Shown: positions 54,540-64,000 of the stretch, one piece after another
How positions within the stretch are numbered: the stretch's first letter is position 1
Layout of the letters: each line of letters starts with the position of its first letter
Origin: Pseudoalteromonas sp. A25
GTDB taxonomy: Bacteria; Pseudomonadota; Gammaproteobacteria; Enterobacterales; Alteromonadaceae
DNA: 64,000 nucleotides
Assembly (NCBI RefSeq): GCF_009176705.1
Contig: NZ_AP021847.1
Span: 293,501 to 357,500, forward strand
Direction: 5' to 3'
The notes under the pieces: generated by a model
The model's input: the letters and a program-made list of their open reading frames with translations, nothing else
Told to the model about the DNA's origin: nothing
The model's database searches: none
Program-made: the position numbers and the translations under genes

Positions 54540-55244
54540 CTACCGCACACCTACACGCAAAGTTTTTATCAGTGTTTTCGCTACTTGAACAAAGCTTATC
54601 GGAATAATAACGAACAGCGCCGTCCCCTTATCGAAATCAGGATTTACACGACAATAATATTGGATTTCTTGCTTTTTACTTGCTTTAAGCAACACCAAGT
54701 CTTGCTCACTATAGTTAGTGGTTCGTGATACACCAATCAAACATCTAAGTGCATTAGCCGAACTCACCTTACCAGCAAAATTAAAACGCTCAAACAAACC
54801 TTTTGGAGCAGGATTATCATAATGAGGCCAAATAATCGCGGTTTTTTTAGCGATTGCTCTATACATAGCAGGACTGAGCATTGTGTCTGCATAATAGTGC
54901 TTACGCCAAGGTCGCTTAAGCCAAGCTTTTACGCTCTGAATTAATGAAAAAACAAATGTATTTCCACCTTGGCGGTATTGCGCTAAAAATGCGGCTGAGG
55001 CTCTGATCACTGTGATATTATTTTCATCACTAAATGTAATTAAACAATAGCCTACGAGCTTTTCTTGATGATAATAAAGCCGCAACTTTCTTTGATAGGG
55101 CCCTGCATTATCAAAATACTTAGCAAGATATTCCTGTGGTGCTACCTTGGCAAAACTCGACTGAATAATATGACTAATTTCACATCGTTGTGCGTCACTT
55201 AACCACTGCTTTGTTTGTGATAAGTCTAGGGTACTTAATCGCAT
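54540..55244 (-). CDS. Hypothetical protein, possible GNAT-fold
   Basis: 234 residues, no signal peptide; a short hydrophobic stretch near the C-terminus (FVIIPISFVQVAKTLI). I recognise no family with certainty. The arrangement RKLRLYYHQEKLVGYCLITF followed by IRASAAFLAQYRQGGNTFVF is like the beta4-alpha3 region of GNAT acetyltransferases, though the acetyl-CoA loop is degenerate. It lies in line with the large sensor kinase gene (80 bases behind it) and the lipoprotein gene. Confidence 0.55.
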   Translation of the reverse strand: MRLSTLDLSQTKQWLSDAQRCEISHIIQSSFAKVAPQEYLAKYFDNAGPYQRKLRLYYHQEKLVGYCLITFSDENNITVIRASAAFLAQYRQGGNTFVFSLIQSVKAWLKRPWRKHYYADTMLSPAMYRAIAKKTAIIWPHYDNPAPKGLFERFNFAGKVSSANALRCLIGVSRTTNYSEQDLVLLKASKKQEIQYYCRVNPDFDKGTALFVIIPISFVQVAKTLIKTLRVGVR

Positions 55245-55324
55245 AAATATTTGGTTTGATGCTATTCTTTTGCGCTTTAGTGTAAAGACTTTAATCGCAA
55301 ATAGTAATCATATATTTAGCAACC

Positions 55325-58300
55325 TTAACTCTCTGGTAGCATTATGGTAAACACGCAGCCTTTTCCAGGTTCACTCGCGCACTCTATTTTGCCTTTAAGT
55401 TTTTGTGTCACAATATTGTAAACAATATGCATCCCGAGCCCTGTTCCAGCGCCCCGATGAGTTGTAAAAAAAGGCTCAAATACTTTGCTCAACGTTTCAC
55501 TATCCATGCCTTTACCGCTGTCTGAAAAAGTCCACTTTACCCAGCCACTGCAAAGCGCAAGTGAAATGTTAATTTTACCTTCAAGTCGCCCTTCATCAAA
55601 ACCGTGACGTAACGCATTGTCAATAAGATTTGTTAAAATCTGTGCCAGCGCACCGGCATATGTCGTTAATCGTACCTCTTCTGGAAAATCAGTATATACA
55701 TCTACTTTGGTGTTTTTCCACTTTGGTTGCAAACTCATTAGTACATCAGTTAAATATTCAGATAAATTAACACTTCCAAGCTCTTCTACAGACTGATCAA
55801 CCGCAACCTGCTTAAAATTCTTAACCAGTTGAGCTGCGCGTTCTAAACTAGACTCTTGTAACTGTAAACTTTCTTTGAGTGTACTAATGAAAGAAGTAAG
55901 TTGAGGCTTTGTCAGTTTCGCCGCGGCGAGTAGCTGTTCACATTCTTCCACTTGCCTAGCAGCATGTGAACTTGCCGTTATGCTGATACCCAATGGGGTA
56001 TTTATCTCATGTGCCACACCAGATACCAACCGACCCAAACCAGCCATCTTTTCTTGTTCAATTAATTGCTGTTGTGTTTTTTGCAAATGCTCATGCGCTT
56101 CTTTTAATTCTTGATATGTACTTGCCAGTTTCTCAACCGAGTCAGCATTTGCTAAAGCAATAGCTGTATAATTAGCAATTGTTCTTAACATTTGTACATC
56201 ATTGTCAGAAAATGCATTTTTATCAAAACTTTGCACGGTCACACAGCCAATAACAGCATTATTAATCACCAGAGGCAAGTAAATAATAGACTCTGTATTT
56301 GCACCACTTATAGGGGGATTCACTTGACCGACGTAAGATTTTAGCTCTTCAAAGCAATTAACAATCAATGCCTTGTTATTTTTTACACACCATACTGCAG
56401 GCCTTCCTTCGTCATATAATTCATATTCAAATGCAGGTAAGCGCTGGCCACTTTCAATCGCAAGCTTACAGGCTATAACCTGCCTTTTTTGATCCAATAT
56501 GCCCACCACAAACACTTGCGCATTCATTAACTCATTAACATGCTTATAGACCCTTTCGAGCACAGACTCTAGTTGTAAAGTCGACGTGATCTCGCGACCA
56601 ATGGTACTTAGCATTGAGATATTCGCCGTTCTTGATTGAACCAAGTTATCTAGCGCAACTTTTTGAGCTTGTAAGCCTCTGACTCTCCACAAGTATATGG
56701 TATATAAAAGCGTTGCTGAAAAAATGACGATAATCAATTTAAACCACTGTGTTTCATACCAGGCAGGAAGCTGAACAACTAACAAGCTTTCTTCATTATT
56801 GCTCCATATGCCATCGCGGTTTGTGCCCTGAATTTTTAGTCGATAGTCACCAGCATCCAATCGAGTGTAGGTTATTCTGCGCCGGCTAGAGTCAGCTAAT
56901 ATCCAATGCTCATCAAAGCCTTCCAGCATATACTTGTACTCGTTATTCTGCGGGTATGTGTAATCTAAGGCTGCAAATTCAAACGAAAAGCTTTTTGTAT
57001 TTGCAAAAAGCGTGAGTTCGTCTGGAGTGGGGATTAATTGGTTATTTACCTCCAATTCACTTATAACAATGGGGGGAGCATATTCCCATTCCTGCCAAAG
57101 TGACGGGCGCACAACTGCAATTCCCTTTGTGCCCCCAAACAATAGCGTACCATCTCGCAGTTTTGCATAGGAGCCAGTCCAAATAGTGCCGACTCTCCAA
57201 TCATCACCCGTGGTCATGTCGTGCCAACTTTTGTCTTTAGGGCTTACCCAACCATATCCGTTCCATAGTCGCCCCCGCTCGTCCTCCAATAACACGCCTC
57301 CGGCTCTTGGGGGTCGACTAGCTAACTTATCGATAGATTCAAACTCAGCCGTATTTCCATCAAACGTAATTAGCCTATCAAGTCCTTGTGATGTAGCAAC
57401 CAATAATCGTTTTTGGCTATCAACGAGTAAATTACTGACATAATTGCCAGACAAGGAGCTTGTAGTGCCAGCAATCTTACTAACCTCTAACACAACCTGG
57501 TTTTGCTGCGAGATCACAAACAGTCCATTGCGCGTGCCAACCCATACGTTTCCATCAGGCATGTAAGCCATACTCATCACAGACTTTCCATTTAACAGTT
57601 GATAACCTGTAATGTGATTTAAAGAGCGCAGGGTATTTGTTCGCAAATCCAATAACGCTACCCCATCACTCGTACCAATCCATAATAATTGTTCTGGCGT
57701 TTCCAGCAAAAAAACTACTGCGACACTTGGCAACCCATCCTCTTTCGAATAGTGGTAAAAACGTTGATCTGCGAGGCTATAACGATATAACCCCTTATTG
57801 GCGGTACCAACCCATATATTGCCATTTCTATCCTCTTCCATAGTTCGAACAAACCCATCACCAAGCCCTTTAGGGTCGTTTGGTTTTGGCCTTAGTCCGC
57901 CAATCACACCAAATTGAGGGTCGATTATGTCAATACCCGTTTGCGAGTTACCGACCCAAATATGGCCATTTTCAAGCTCCAAAAAGCAGCGGACATCCTC
58001 ATGGCTTAGTGTATTCGCTTTATTTATACTCTTTGTAAACAATCGCAATGCACTATTGTGAGGGTTGTAGCGATTAAGCCCTGCTCCCCATGTACCAAGC
58101 CAAACTAATCCTGACCTATCCACCAAAATTGCACTTGTCGCGTCTAAGTTAATACTGGTTTCTAGTAGCGGATCATGATTTATGTGCCTTATAACACGGC
58201 CTGAATTAGCGCTCACTACTGTCACTCCCGCCCCTGGTGTGCCCAGCCACATTTCATGCTCATTCACCTGAGCAATACTATTGACCCAATGATGACTCAG

Positions 58301-59212
58301 CGTGTTTCTATCACCGGGAATATGGTTGATTCTTTTCACTTTTTTAGTATTTGCTTTTATAACAGCGACACCATGATCAGTCGTCCCCACCCAAACATCA
58401 CCATTTTTGGCCATAAATAACCGATACGCATTTTGATTATTTAATTCTTCAACAGCTTCACCGTTGAGTGTCCCAGCTTCAAACTCTAACATTTGTGGTA
58501 AAGTGATACGGCACAGACCCGTTTTGCCGCCAACCCATAATGATTTGGTTGCTGATAACAAAACAGAGCGTAGACGCAAAGATTTAAAAGGGACCTCACA
58601 CCCTGCAACCTGGATTAACCGAGTAACAACTTTGGTTTTTGCATTAATGTGATTTAGCCCCTGATCCGTAGCCACAAATATATTGCCCAAGTTATCGCCT
58701 GTTAACGCGCGTACCGTGTTGTTTGAAAGGCTCTGTATATCAGAAGCATTATGCTTGAAATGAGAAAACGTATTTGTAGATGGGTCGAATACAGATACGC
58801 CATCGGCATAGGTGCCGACCCATATTTTGCCATCATCCGCAGCCCATAAAGCCCCAATAAAATTCCCCGAAATTGAGTCTTTTCGATCTGCATCATATTC
58901 ATAACGCTCAAACCGATAGCCATCATAGCGGATAAGTCCAAACTGCGTCCCTATCCATATGAAACCTTTGCTACCTTGAACAAGAGAAGTAACGGCACCT
59001 TTAGGAATGGCATTGTCATCGCCTACGGTTTGAAAAATTAGCTCTGCTAGTTCATATAGATTTGTCGACTCATGGGGTTTAGTGTTTGCTGCAGCATAGA
59101 CGGCGTGAGCTGAGGTGAGTCCTATACCTGCAAACAATACCAAAGCTATCCATTTTATAAAGCGGCAAACTCTAGGGTGGTTAGAATTGAAAAAGTAAGA
59201 CATCAACGTCAT
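55325..59212 (-). CDS. Large two-component-type sensor kinase with extracytoplasmic beta-propellers, Y_Y_Y and GAF domains
   Basis: About 1295 residues if started at the ATG at 59212 (59203 is equally possible; neither has a good Shine-Dalgarno). After a signal/anchor span (IKWIALVLFAGIGLTSAHA) come some 12-14 Reg_prop repeats with the pattern G-x-IWVGT-x-x-G, forming periplasmic propellers, then a Y_Y_Y domain (FEFAALDYTYPQNNEYKYML) and one membrane span. A GAF domain (LESVLERVYKHVNELM) and a kinase core follow, with the His in VAHEINTPLG and N/G boxes NLIDNALRHG and GTGLGMHIV. This is the front half of a Bacteroides-type HTCS, but with no receiver or DNA-binding domain. No response regulator is adjacent. 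Confidence 0.9.
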   Translation of the reverse strand: MTLMSYFFNSNHPRVCRFIKWIALVLFAGIGLTSAHAVYAAANTKPHESTNLYELAELIFQTVGDDNAIPKGAVTSLVQGSKGFIWIGTQFGLIRYDGYRFERYEYDADRKDSISGNFIGALWAADDGKIWVGTYADGVSVFDPSTNTFSHFKHNASDIQSLSNNTVRALTGDNLGNIFVATDQGLNHINAKTKVVTRLIQVAGCEVPFKSLRLRSVLLSATKSLWVGGKTGLCRITLPQMLEFEAGTLNGEAVEELNNQNAYRLFMAKNGDVWVGTTDHGVAVIKANTKKVKRINHIPGDRNTLSHHWVNSIAQVNEHEMWLGTPGAGVTVVSANSGRVIRHINHDPLLETSINLDATSAILVDRSGLVWLGTWGAGLNRYNPHNSALRLFTKSINKANTLSHEDVRCFLELENGHIWVGNSQTGIDIIDPQFGVIGGLRPKPNDPKGLGDGFVRTMEEDRNGNIWVGTANKGLYRYSLADQRFYHYSKEDGLPSVAVVFLLETPEQLLWIGTSDGVALLDLRTNTLRSLNHITGYQLLNGKSVMSMAYMPDGNVWVGTRNGLFVISQQNQVVLEVSKIAGTTSSLSGNYVSNLLVDSQKRLLVATSQGLDRLITFDGNTAEFESIDKLASRPPRAGGVLLEDERGRLWNGYGWVSPKDKSWHDMTTGDDWRVGTIWTGSYAKLRDGTLLFGGTKGIAVVRPSLWQEWEYAPPIVISELEVNNQLIPTPDELTLFANTKSFSFEFAALDYTYPQNNEYKYMLEGFDEHWILADSSRRRITYTRLDAGDYRLKIQGTNRDGIWSNNEESLLVVQLPAWYETQWFKLIIVIFSATLLYTIYLWRVRGLQAQKVALDNLVQSRTANISMLSTIGREITSTLQLESVLERVYKHVNELMNAQVFVVGILDQKRQVIACKLAIESGQRLPAFEYELYDEGRPAVWCVKNNKALIVNCFEELKSYVGQVNPPISGANTESIIYLPLVINNAVIGCVTVQSFDKNAFSDNDVQMLRTIANYTAIALANADSVEKLASTYQELKEAHEHLQKTQQQLIEQEKMAGLGRLVSGVAHEINTPLGISITASSHAARQVEECEQLLAAAKLTKPQLTSFISTLKESLQLQESSLERAAQLVKNFKQVAVDQSVEELGSVNLSEYLTDVLMSLQPKWKNTKVDVYTDFPEEVRLTTYAGALAQILTNLIDNALRHGFDEGRLEGKINISLALCSGWVKWTFSDSGKGMDSETLSKVFEPFFTTHRGAGTGLGMHIVYNIVTQKLKGKIECASEPGKGCVFTIMLPES

Positions 59213-59299
59213 TGGAAACTTCGTCGAAAATAAAAACGCATTGTTTAAAGCTAGAATAGCCCAGCTAGAAATACCAATTACAGACGGTTTTATCCCCAT

Positions 59300-59608
59300 T
59301 ACTCGAGTAGGTATGATTCATTTAGCTCTTATATAGTTAATCACGCTGGGCAAAAACAGTGTCATTTCTGAACAACCCAATAACATGTGCAGGTGCGTAC
59401 AGATGCAAAACTGCACGATATACCCGTGCGCTAAATGAATACACATGCCAAATAAGGCAACTTTACCAACTCTTACCGAGCATATTATTGTAATAACCTG
59501 CTATTGCTTCATAAACGCATGCTGCAATTAAAAAGCTCTGATGTATCATTGATGTTGCTAGAATTGATATGTTAACTTACTAAAATATATGAACTTAGGC
59601 TTAGTATA
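59300..59608. other. Intergenic region with no feature seen
   Basis: 309 bases between divergent genes. I found no hairpin with a U tract, no palindrome of note, no repeat copy and no open frame with a start signal. The promoters of both flanking genes must lie here, but none could be assigned. Confidence 0.6.
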
Positions 59609-60103
59609 ATGAGTAATACCCCAGTACTTGAACAAATTCAAAATATTCTCGTGGTATGCATGGGTAACATTTGCAGGTCTCCGACAGGAGAAGCTGTACT
59701 AAAACATAAACTAACCAAAGCGGGACTAAAGCATATTGAAGTTGACTCGGCGGGCACGATAGCCTACCACCAAGGTAATGCTCCCGATAGGCGAAGTGCT
59801 GCTGCCGGTAAAAAGCGTGGTTACTGCTTTGATGGCATGCAAGCACGCCAAGTAAAGCCACAAGACTTTGAGCATTTTGATTTAATTTTAGCCGCAGACA
59901 AAGCAAACTTCGCTGATTTAGTGGCACTGTGCCCCGAGCAATATCAACATAAAATAAAATTATTTTTAGAGTTTGGCAGCAGTAATTATCGCGAAATTCC
60001 AGACCCTTATTATGGTGAAGGAGATGGTTTTGAACTGGTACTAGACTTGATTGAAGAAGCGTCAAATGGCTTAATCAAACAGCTGCAAAAAGATAACAAA
60101 TAA
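59609..60103 (+). CDS. Low-molecular-weight protein tyrosine phosphatase
   Basis: 164 residues. The P-loop CMGNICRS (C-x5-R-S) follows ILVV near the N-terminus, and the general-acid aspartates are in PDPYYGEGDGFE (DPY). SAGT in EVDSAGTIAYHQG and DLILAADKAN complete the family set. Bacterial members act on tyrosine kinases of exopolysaccharide export or on arginine phosphate; no such kinase is seen here. The ATG is plausible, with a weak upstream signal. A 2OG-Fe(II) oxygenase gene follows after 69 bases. Confidence 0.93.
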   Translation: MSNTPVLEQIQNILVVCMGNICRSPTGEAVLKHKLTKAGLKHIEVDSAGTIAYHQGNAPDRRSAAAGKKRGYCFDGMQARQVKPQDFEHFDLILAADKANFADLVALCPEQYQHKIKLFLEFGSSNYREIPDPYYGEGDGFELVLDLIEEASNGLIKQLQKDNK

Positions 60104-60172
60104 CACCGAATTTTCTCGCCAGATGGGGAGGCTTGTGGTAAAAATAGCGACCCTAGTTTTTGAGCTACTTCA

Positions 60173-60811
60173 TTGGCAACATCCACAAATTTATTTGAGC
60201 AAATAGCACTTGATTTACAAGTGCATGGCGTAAGTATACAAAGCTTAGATTTAAACGAGCCGGCTTTATTGACGCTTACAGAACGACTAGCGCATTTATC
60301 GCAGCAAGATTTTTATAAAGCTGGCATTGGTCGTCAAGAAGAGCACATGAAAAACTCGCAAATTCGTCGCGATAAGATCCATTGGCTAGACACAAATAAT
60401 GCACAAGAAGCCTTATTTTTATCGTACATGCAAGATTTAAAAATTTACCTAAATCGCCGTTTGTTTTTAGGATTATTCAGCTATGAATGTCATTTTGCTC
60501 ACTATGAACCGGGCGCCTTTTACAAAAAACATTTAGATGCATTTAAAGGAGAAACAAACCGCATTCTCTCTACTGTCTTGTATTTGAACCCTGACTGGCA
60601 AAGCTCTGACGGTGGAGAATTGGCTCTATACGACCCCAATGACCACAGCAAGGTGTTACAAATAGTCACACCAAACTTTGGCACGCTAGTTACTTTTTTA
60701 AGCGATGAATTTCCACATGAAGTATTACCTGCTAAAAAGGCTCGTTATTCAATTGCAGGCTGGTTTAGAGTAAACACGAGTGTTGGTGGGCATATTGACC
60801 CACCCCAGTAA
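60173..60811 (+). CDS. 2OG-Fe(II) oxygenase superfamily protein
   Basis: About 212 residues. The double-stranded beta-helix core shows H-x-D in FYKKHLDAF, the distal His in DEFPHEVLPA and the 2-oxoglutarate arginine in KARYSIAGWFR, all as in the 2OG-FeII_Oxy_3 (prolyl 4-hydroxylase-like) group. Thus Fe(II) and 2-oxoglutarate-dependent hydroxylation is expected; the target is unknown. The frame opens just after an in-frame stop at 60161, so the TTG at 60173 is the most likely start. It follows the tyrosine phosphatase gene on the same strand. Confidence 0.85.
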   Translation: MATSTNLFEQIALDLQVHGVSIQSLDLNEPALLTLTERLAHLSQQDFYKAGIGRQEEHMKNSQIRRDKIHWLDTNNAQEALFLSYMQDLKIYLNRRLFLGLFSYECHFAHYEPGAFYKKHLDAFKGETNRILSTVLYLNPDWQSSDGGELALYDPNDHSKVLQIVTPNFGTLVTFLSDEFPHEVLPAKKARYSIAGWFRVNTSVGGHIDPPQ

Positions 60812-60903
60812 AGTTGTACCTATCAATTAATTACACTTTTTTACTTTAACACTTTGACAGCAAAGCCTAATATTCCTAATGGTTCACAAGACAAGGAACA
60901 ATC

Positions 60904-61278
60904 ATGACTAGGGTTTTGCTGGCAAGTTCACTATTAACATTAGTATCTGGCTGCATTTTCGTACCAAAAGAAATTACTTACTTTAACGAACAATGCCAAA
61001 CATTTAATAAAAAATCGGTCTTAGATACTAAGACCGCTGTTCGGCTACAAGACTGTCATGATCACACCTGCTCGGTGATGTTAGCTTCTGCGGGACTAGT
61101 GAGCGCAGCTAGTTTAGTGGTCTCGGGAAGTATTGTGGTAGTAAAGAATATTGTTCACTGGAAAGAAAACAGAAGTGATTGCAAAGAACAAGAACAAATC
61201 ACGCGTGACAAACAACCAAAAACTAGGCATCAGCAACAGGCTAATCCAACAGAAACAAGTGATATTGAACGCGGCTAG
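60904..61278 (+). CDS. Small lipoprotein, tandem copy 1
   Basis: 124 residues. The signal ends in lipobox VSGC (LLTLVSGCIF). The start is ATG after ACAAGGAACAATC. After the lipid-anchor Cys the sequence IFVPKEITYFNEQCQTF is nearly the same as in the next gene, so they are paralogs. A hydrophobic stretch (LASAGLVSAASLVVSGSIVV) may be a second membrane contact, and the C-terminal tail is polar. Further Cys pairs (CHDHTC) may form disulfides. I recognise no family and no function. Confidence 0.75.
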   Translation: MTRVLLASSLLTLVSGCIFVPKEITYFNEQCQTFNKKSVLDTKTAVRLQDCHDHTCSVMLASAGLVSAASLVVSGSIVVVKNIVHWKENRSDCKEQEQITRDKQPKTRHQQQANPTETSDIERG

Positions 61279-61371
61279 ACATATAAATTAGCCAAAAATC
61301 TTATCTTAACGCCAAATATTTTATACTGCAGAATATCAGCTATAACCATCTTCATACCAAGGATACGGACC

Positions 61372-61767
61372 ATGAAAAACATATATCTATGTTGTTCAAT
61401 CCCCCTATTTATAAACGGTTGTATGTTCGTTGCTAAAGATATCCGCTACTTTGATGAAGAGTGTCAGATCTATGCAATAAAAACGGTATTGGATGTCGAA
61501 ATGCTCAAAGCCGAAAATAATCAGCGCCGCAGCTGTACCGATACTTGCCCAGTTCTTACTGACAATAACATGTACGTTGGTGCAGCAAGTTTACTCGTTG
61601 CAACTGCTGCCGCCGCTTCCAAAAATACTGAACATTGGCAGCAAAGAATACATGATTGCCAATTACAAAAGAGAAAAAACCAGCAAACAATCATGCAAAA
61701 TACTGCCAAAAGTGACCTTAGCGAGATAGAGCGGCAATACTGTTCTAATAACAGTTGCATTAATTAA
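61372..61767 (+). CDS. Small lipoprotein, tandem copy 2
   Basis: 131 residues. A signal sequence with lipobox INGC (LFINGCMF) precedes MFVAKDIRYFDEECQIY, which is paralogous to the corresponding segment of the gene before it. Both share a Cys-rich middle (CTDTC), a hydrophobic stretch (YVGAASLLVATAAAAS), a HW motif and the tail SDLSEIER, versus TSDIERG in copy 1. The start is ATG. It ends close to a degenerate 5S copy. No function is known. Confidence 0.75.
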   Translation: MKNIYLCCSIPLFINGCMFVAKDIRYFDEECQIYAIKTVLDVEMLKAENNQRRSCTDTCPVLTDNNMYVGAASLLVATAAAASKNTEHWQQRIHDCQLQKRKNQQTIMQNTAKSDLSEIERQYCSNNSCIN

Positions 61768-61779
61768 TTGGTATAATAT

Positions 61780-62035
61780 CGGATGGCGCTGTGCTTATCA
61801 CAACCAATAAACGCAAAAAAAAGCACGACTATTTCGAGTCGGGCATTCTTTATTAGGTGCTTGGCTCCTACGAAGTAGTCGCTACTTCCGCATGGCAGCT
61901 GCCACACTATCATCGACCGGGGCCGACCCTTCGGCTACAGTGAAAAAGTTTAATGGCACAGCGCGAAGCGATGACATTCCTTTTGCGCATTTTGCGCAAG
62001 GTAAAGTGGGCCAGTTTGTAGAATGCCAAGGGGCT
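61780..62035 (-). pseudogene. Degenerate second 5S rRNA copy with its spacer and terminator
   Basis: Read on the minus strand, this lies after the intact 5S gene and terminator. It repeats the same parts: a spacer with GTTTAATGGCA and CATTCCTTTTGCGCA..., the 5S 3' part (61858-61918; TGCTTGGC and CATGGCAGCTGCCACACT are kept, with an inserted or altered middle), and the terminator in decayed form (AAGCACGACT / AGTCGGGCATT). The 5' half of 5S is missing. It is a remnant of a tandem 5S duplication. Confidence 0.75.
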
Positions 62036-62091
62036 CGCCTCAATGTTGGATGGCGCTGCGCTTATCACAACCTACAAACCCCAAACGCAAA

Positions 62092-62119
62092 AAAGCCCGA
62101 CTCTTTCGAATCGGGCTTT
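62092..62119 (-). terminator. Terminator of the rRNA operon
   Basis: AAAGCCCGA and TCGGGCTTT form a 9-bp perfect stem around a 10-base loop, 12 bases downstream of the 5S 3' end on the minus strand, followed there by a run of T. Confidence 0.9.
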
Positions 62120-62130
62120 CTTTAATTAGG

Positions 62131-62248
62131 TGCTTGGCGATGTTCTACTTTCACATGGCAGCTGCCACACTATCATCGACGCTGTTTCGTTTCACTTCTG
62201 AGTTCGGCATGGGGTCAGGTGGTTCCAAAACGCTATGTTCACCAAGCA
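62131..62248 (-). rRNA. rrf: 5S ribosomal RNA
   Basis: About 118 bases whose reverse complement reads TGCTTGGTGAACATAGCG... and contains the universal ACCCCATGCCGAACTCAGAAG segment. The two ends (TGCTTGG and CCAAGCA) pair as helix I. It follows the 23S gene by about 190 bases with no tRNA in the spacer. It is the last functional gene of the operon. Confidence 0.95.
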
Positions 62249-62437
62249 AATTCTTAGTGCAAATGTTTAATGACATCGTGCATCGCACGAGCATTCCATT
62301 TGCGCAAGGTGAATCAATTTCGCGATACCGCTTCGTCGCTCACCTTGTTTAATTCTTAAATTCGGAAATTCTGATAATTCGTAAAACACTACTCTAGTAA
62401 TACTAACTTCTAACGTGCAAAACCACTTTGGCGTTGT

Positions 62438-64000
<1,563 letters not shown>

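Noticed and set aside
61755..61785. AATTGGTATAA after the second lipoprotein gene as a further repeat end
   Set aside because: Only about 11 bases match the 162-bp element end and no partner end is present; could be chance.
62249..62437. Search for a tRNA in the 23S-5S spacer
   Set aside because: No cloverleaf or TTCGAATC-type arm is present; the spacer only shares segments with the degenerate copy.

Overview
The window looks like a chromosomal segment of a marine gammaproteobacterium of the Alteromonadales, most probably Pseudoalteromonas. This rests on the AT-rich sequence, the mix of TonB-dependent uptake, many sensor kinases, a GlyGly-CTERM protease and a NorR/NnrS/Hmp nitric oxide module, and the style of the 23S-5S operon at the right edge. 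The assignment is inference from gene content; no search was run.

Layout. 1-784 is the end of a LytTR-type regulator. 1001-1162 is a dispersed 162-bp repeat. 1215-3428 is the ahpC-ahpF peroxide operon. 3690-14619 is a mixed stretch: a small membrane protein, a diguanylate cyclase, a BMT5-like methyltransferase with a C-terminal zinc finger, the exporters RhtA and ThrE, S41 and S9 peptidases and an orphan glycosyltransferase. 14679-17754 is a NarL-type two-component pair divergent from an acyltransferase. 18539-21761 is a secreted metzincin protease coupled to a lipoprotein gene. 21918-28362 is a trehalose-use locus (trehalase, MFS transporter, LacI regulator, TonB-dependent receptor) with two LacI-type operators. 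28485-29436 is mgtC-soxR.

30766-41233 holds three unusual architectures: an SDF-type symporter fused to a periplasmic solute-binding domain; a FAN1-like VRR-NUC nuclease fused to a DEDDh exonuclease; and a hybrid histidine kinase with an apparently complete LOV photosensor domain, co-transcribed with a periplasmic binding protein. 41389-45109 has a TetR/hydrolase pair, a short MITE with target-site duplication, a second copy of the 162-bp repeat directly in front of an IMP-like class B1 metallo-beta-lactamase, and two bacterioferritin genes with complementary active-site losses. 45354-49701 is a NorR-controlled nitric oxide detoxification locus with a visible sigma-54 promoter and a NorR site. 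49839-59212 is dominated by signal transduction: a PAS kinase / receiver / receiver-EAL relay and a very large beta-propeller sensor kinase. 59609-61767 holds a tyrosine phosphatase, a 2OG-Fe(II) oxygenase and two tandem paralogous lipoproteins. The right end, on the minus strand, is the 3' half of a 23S rRNA gene, a 5S rRNA gene, a terminator and a degenerate second 5S copy.

No prophage, IS transposase, CRISPR array, integron or tRNA gene was seen. The strongest candidates for new biology are the three fusion or multisensor proteins (30766-32931, 34474-36633, 36687-41233), the zinc-finger BMT5-like protein (5072-5872) and the fixed-length 162-bp repeat family.
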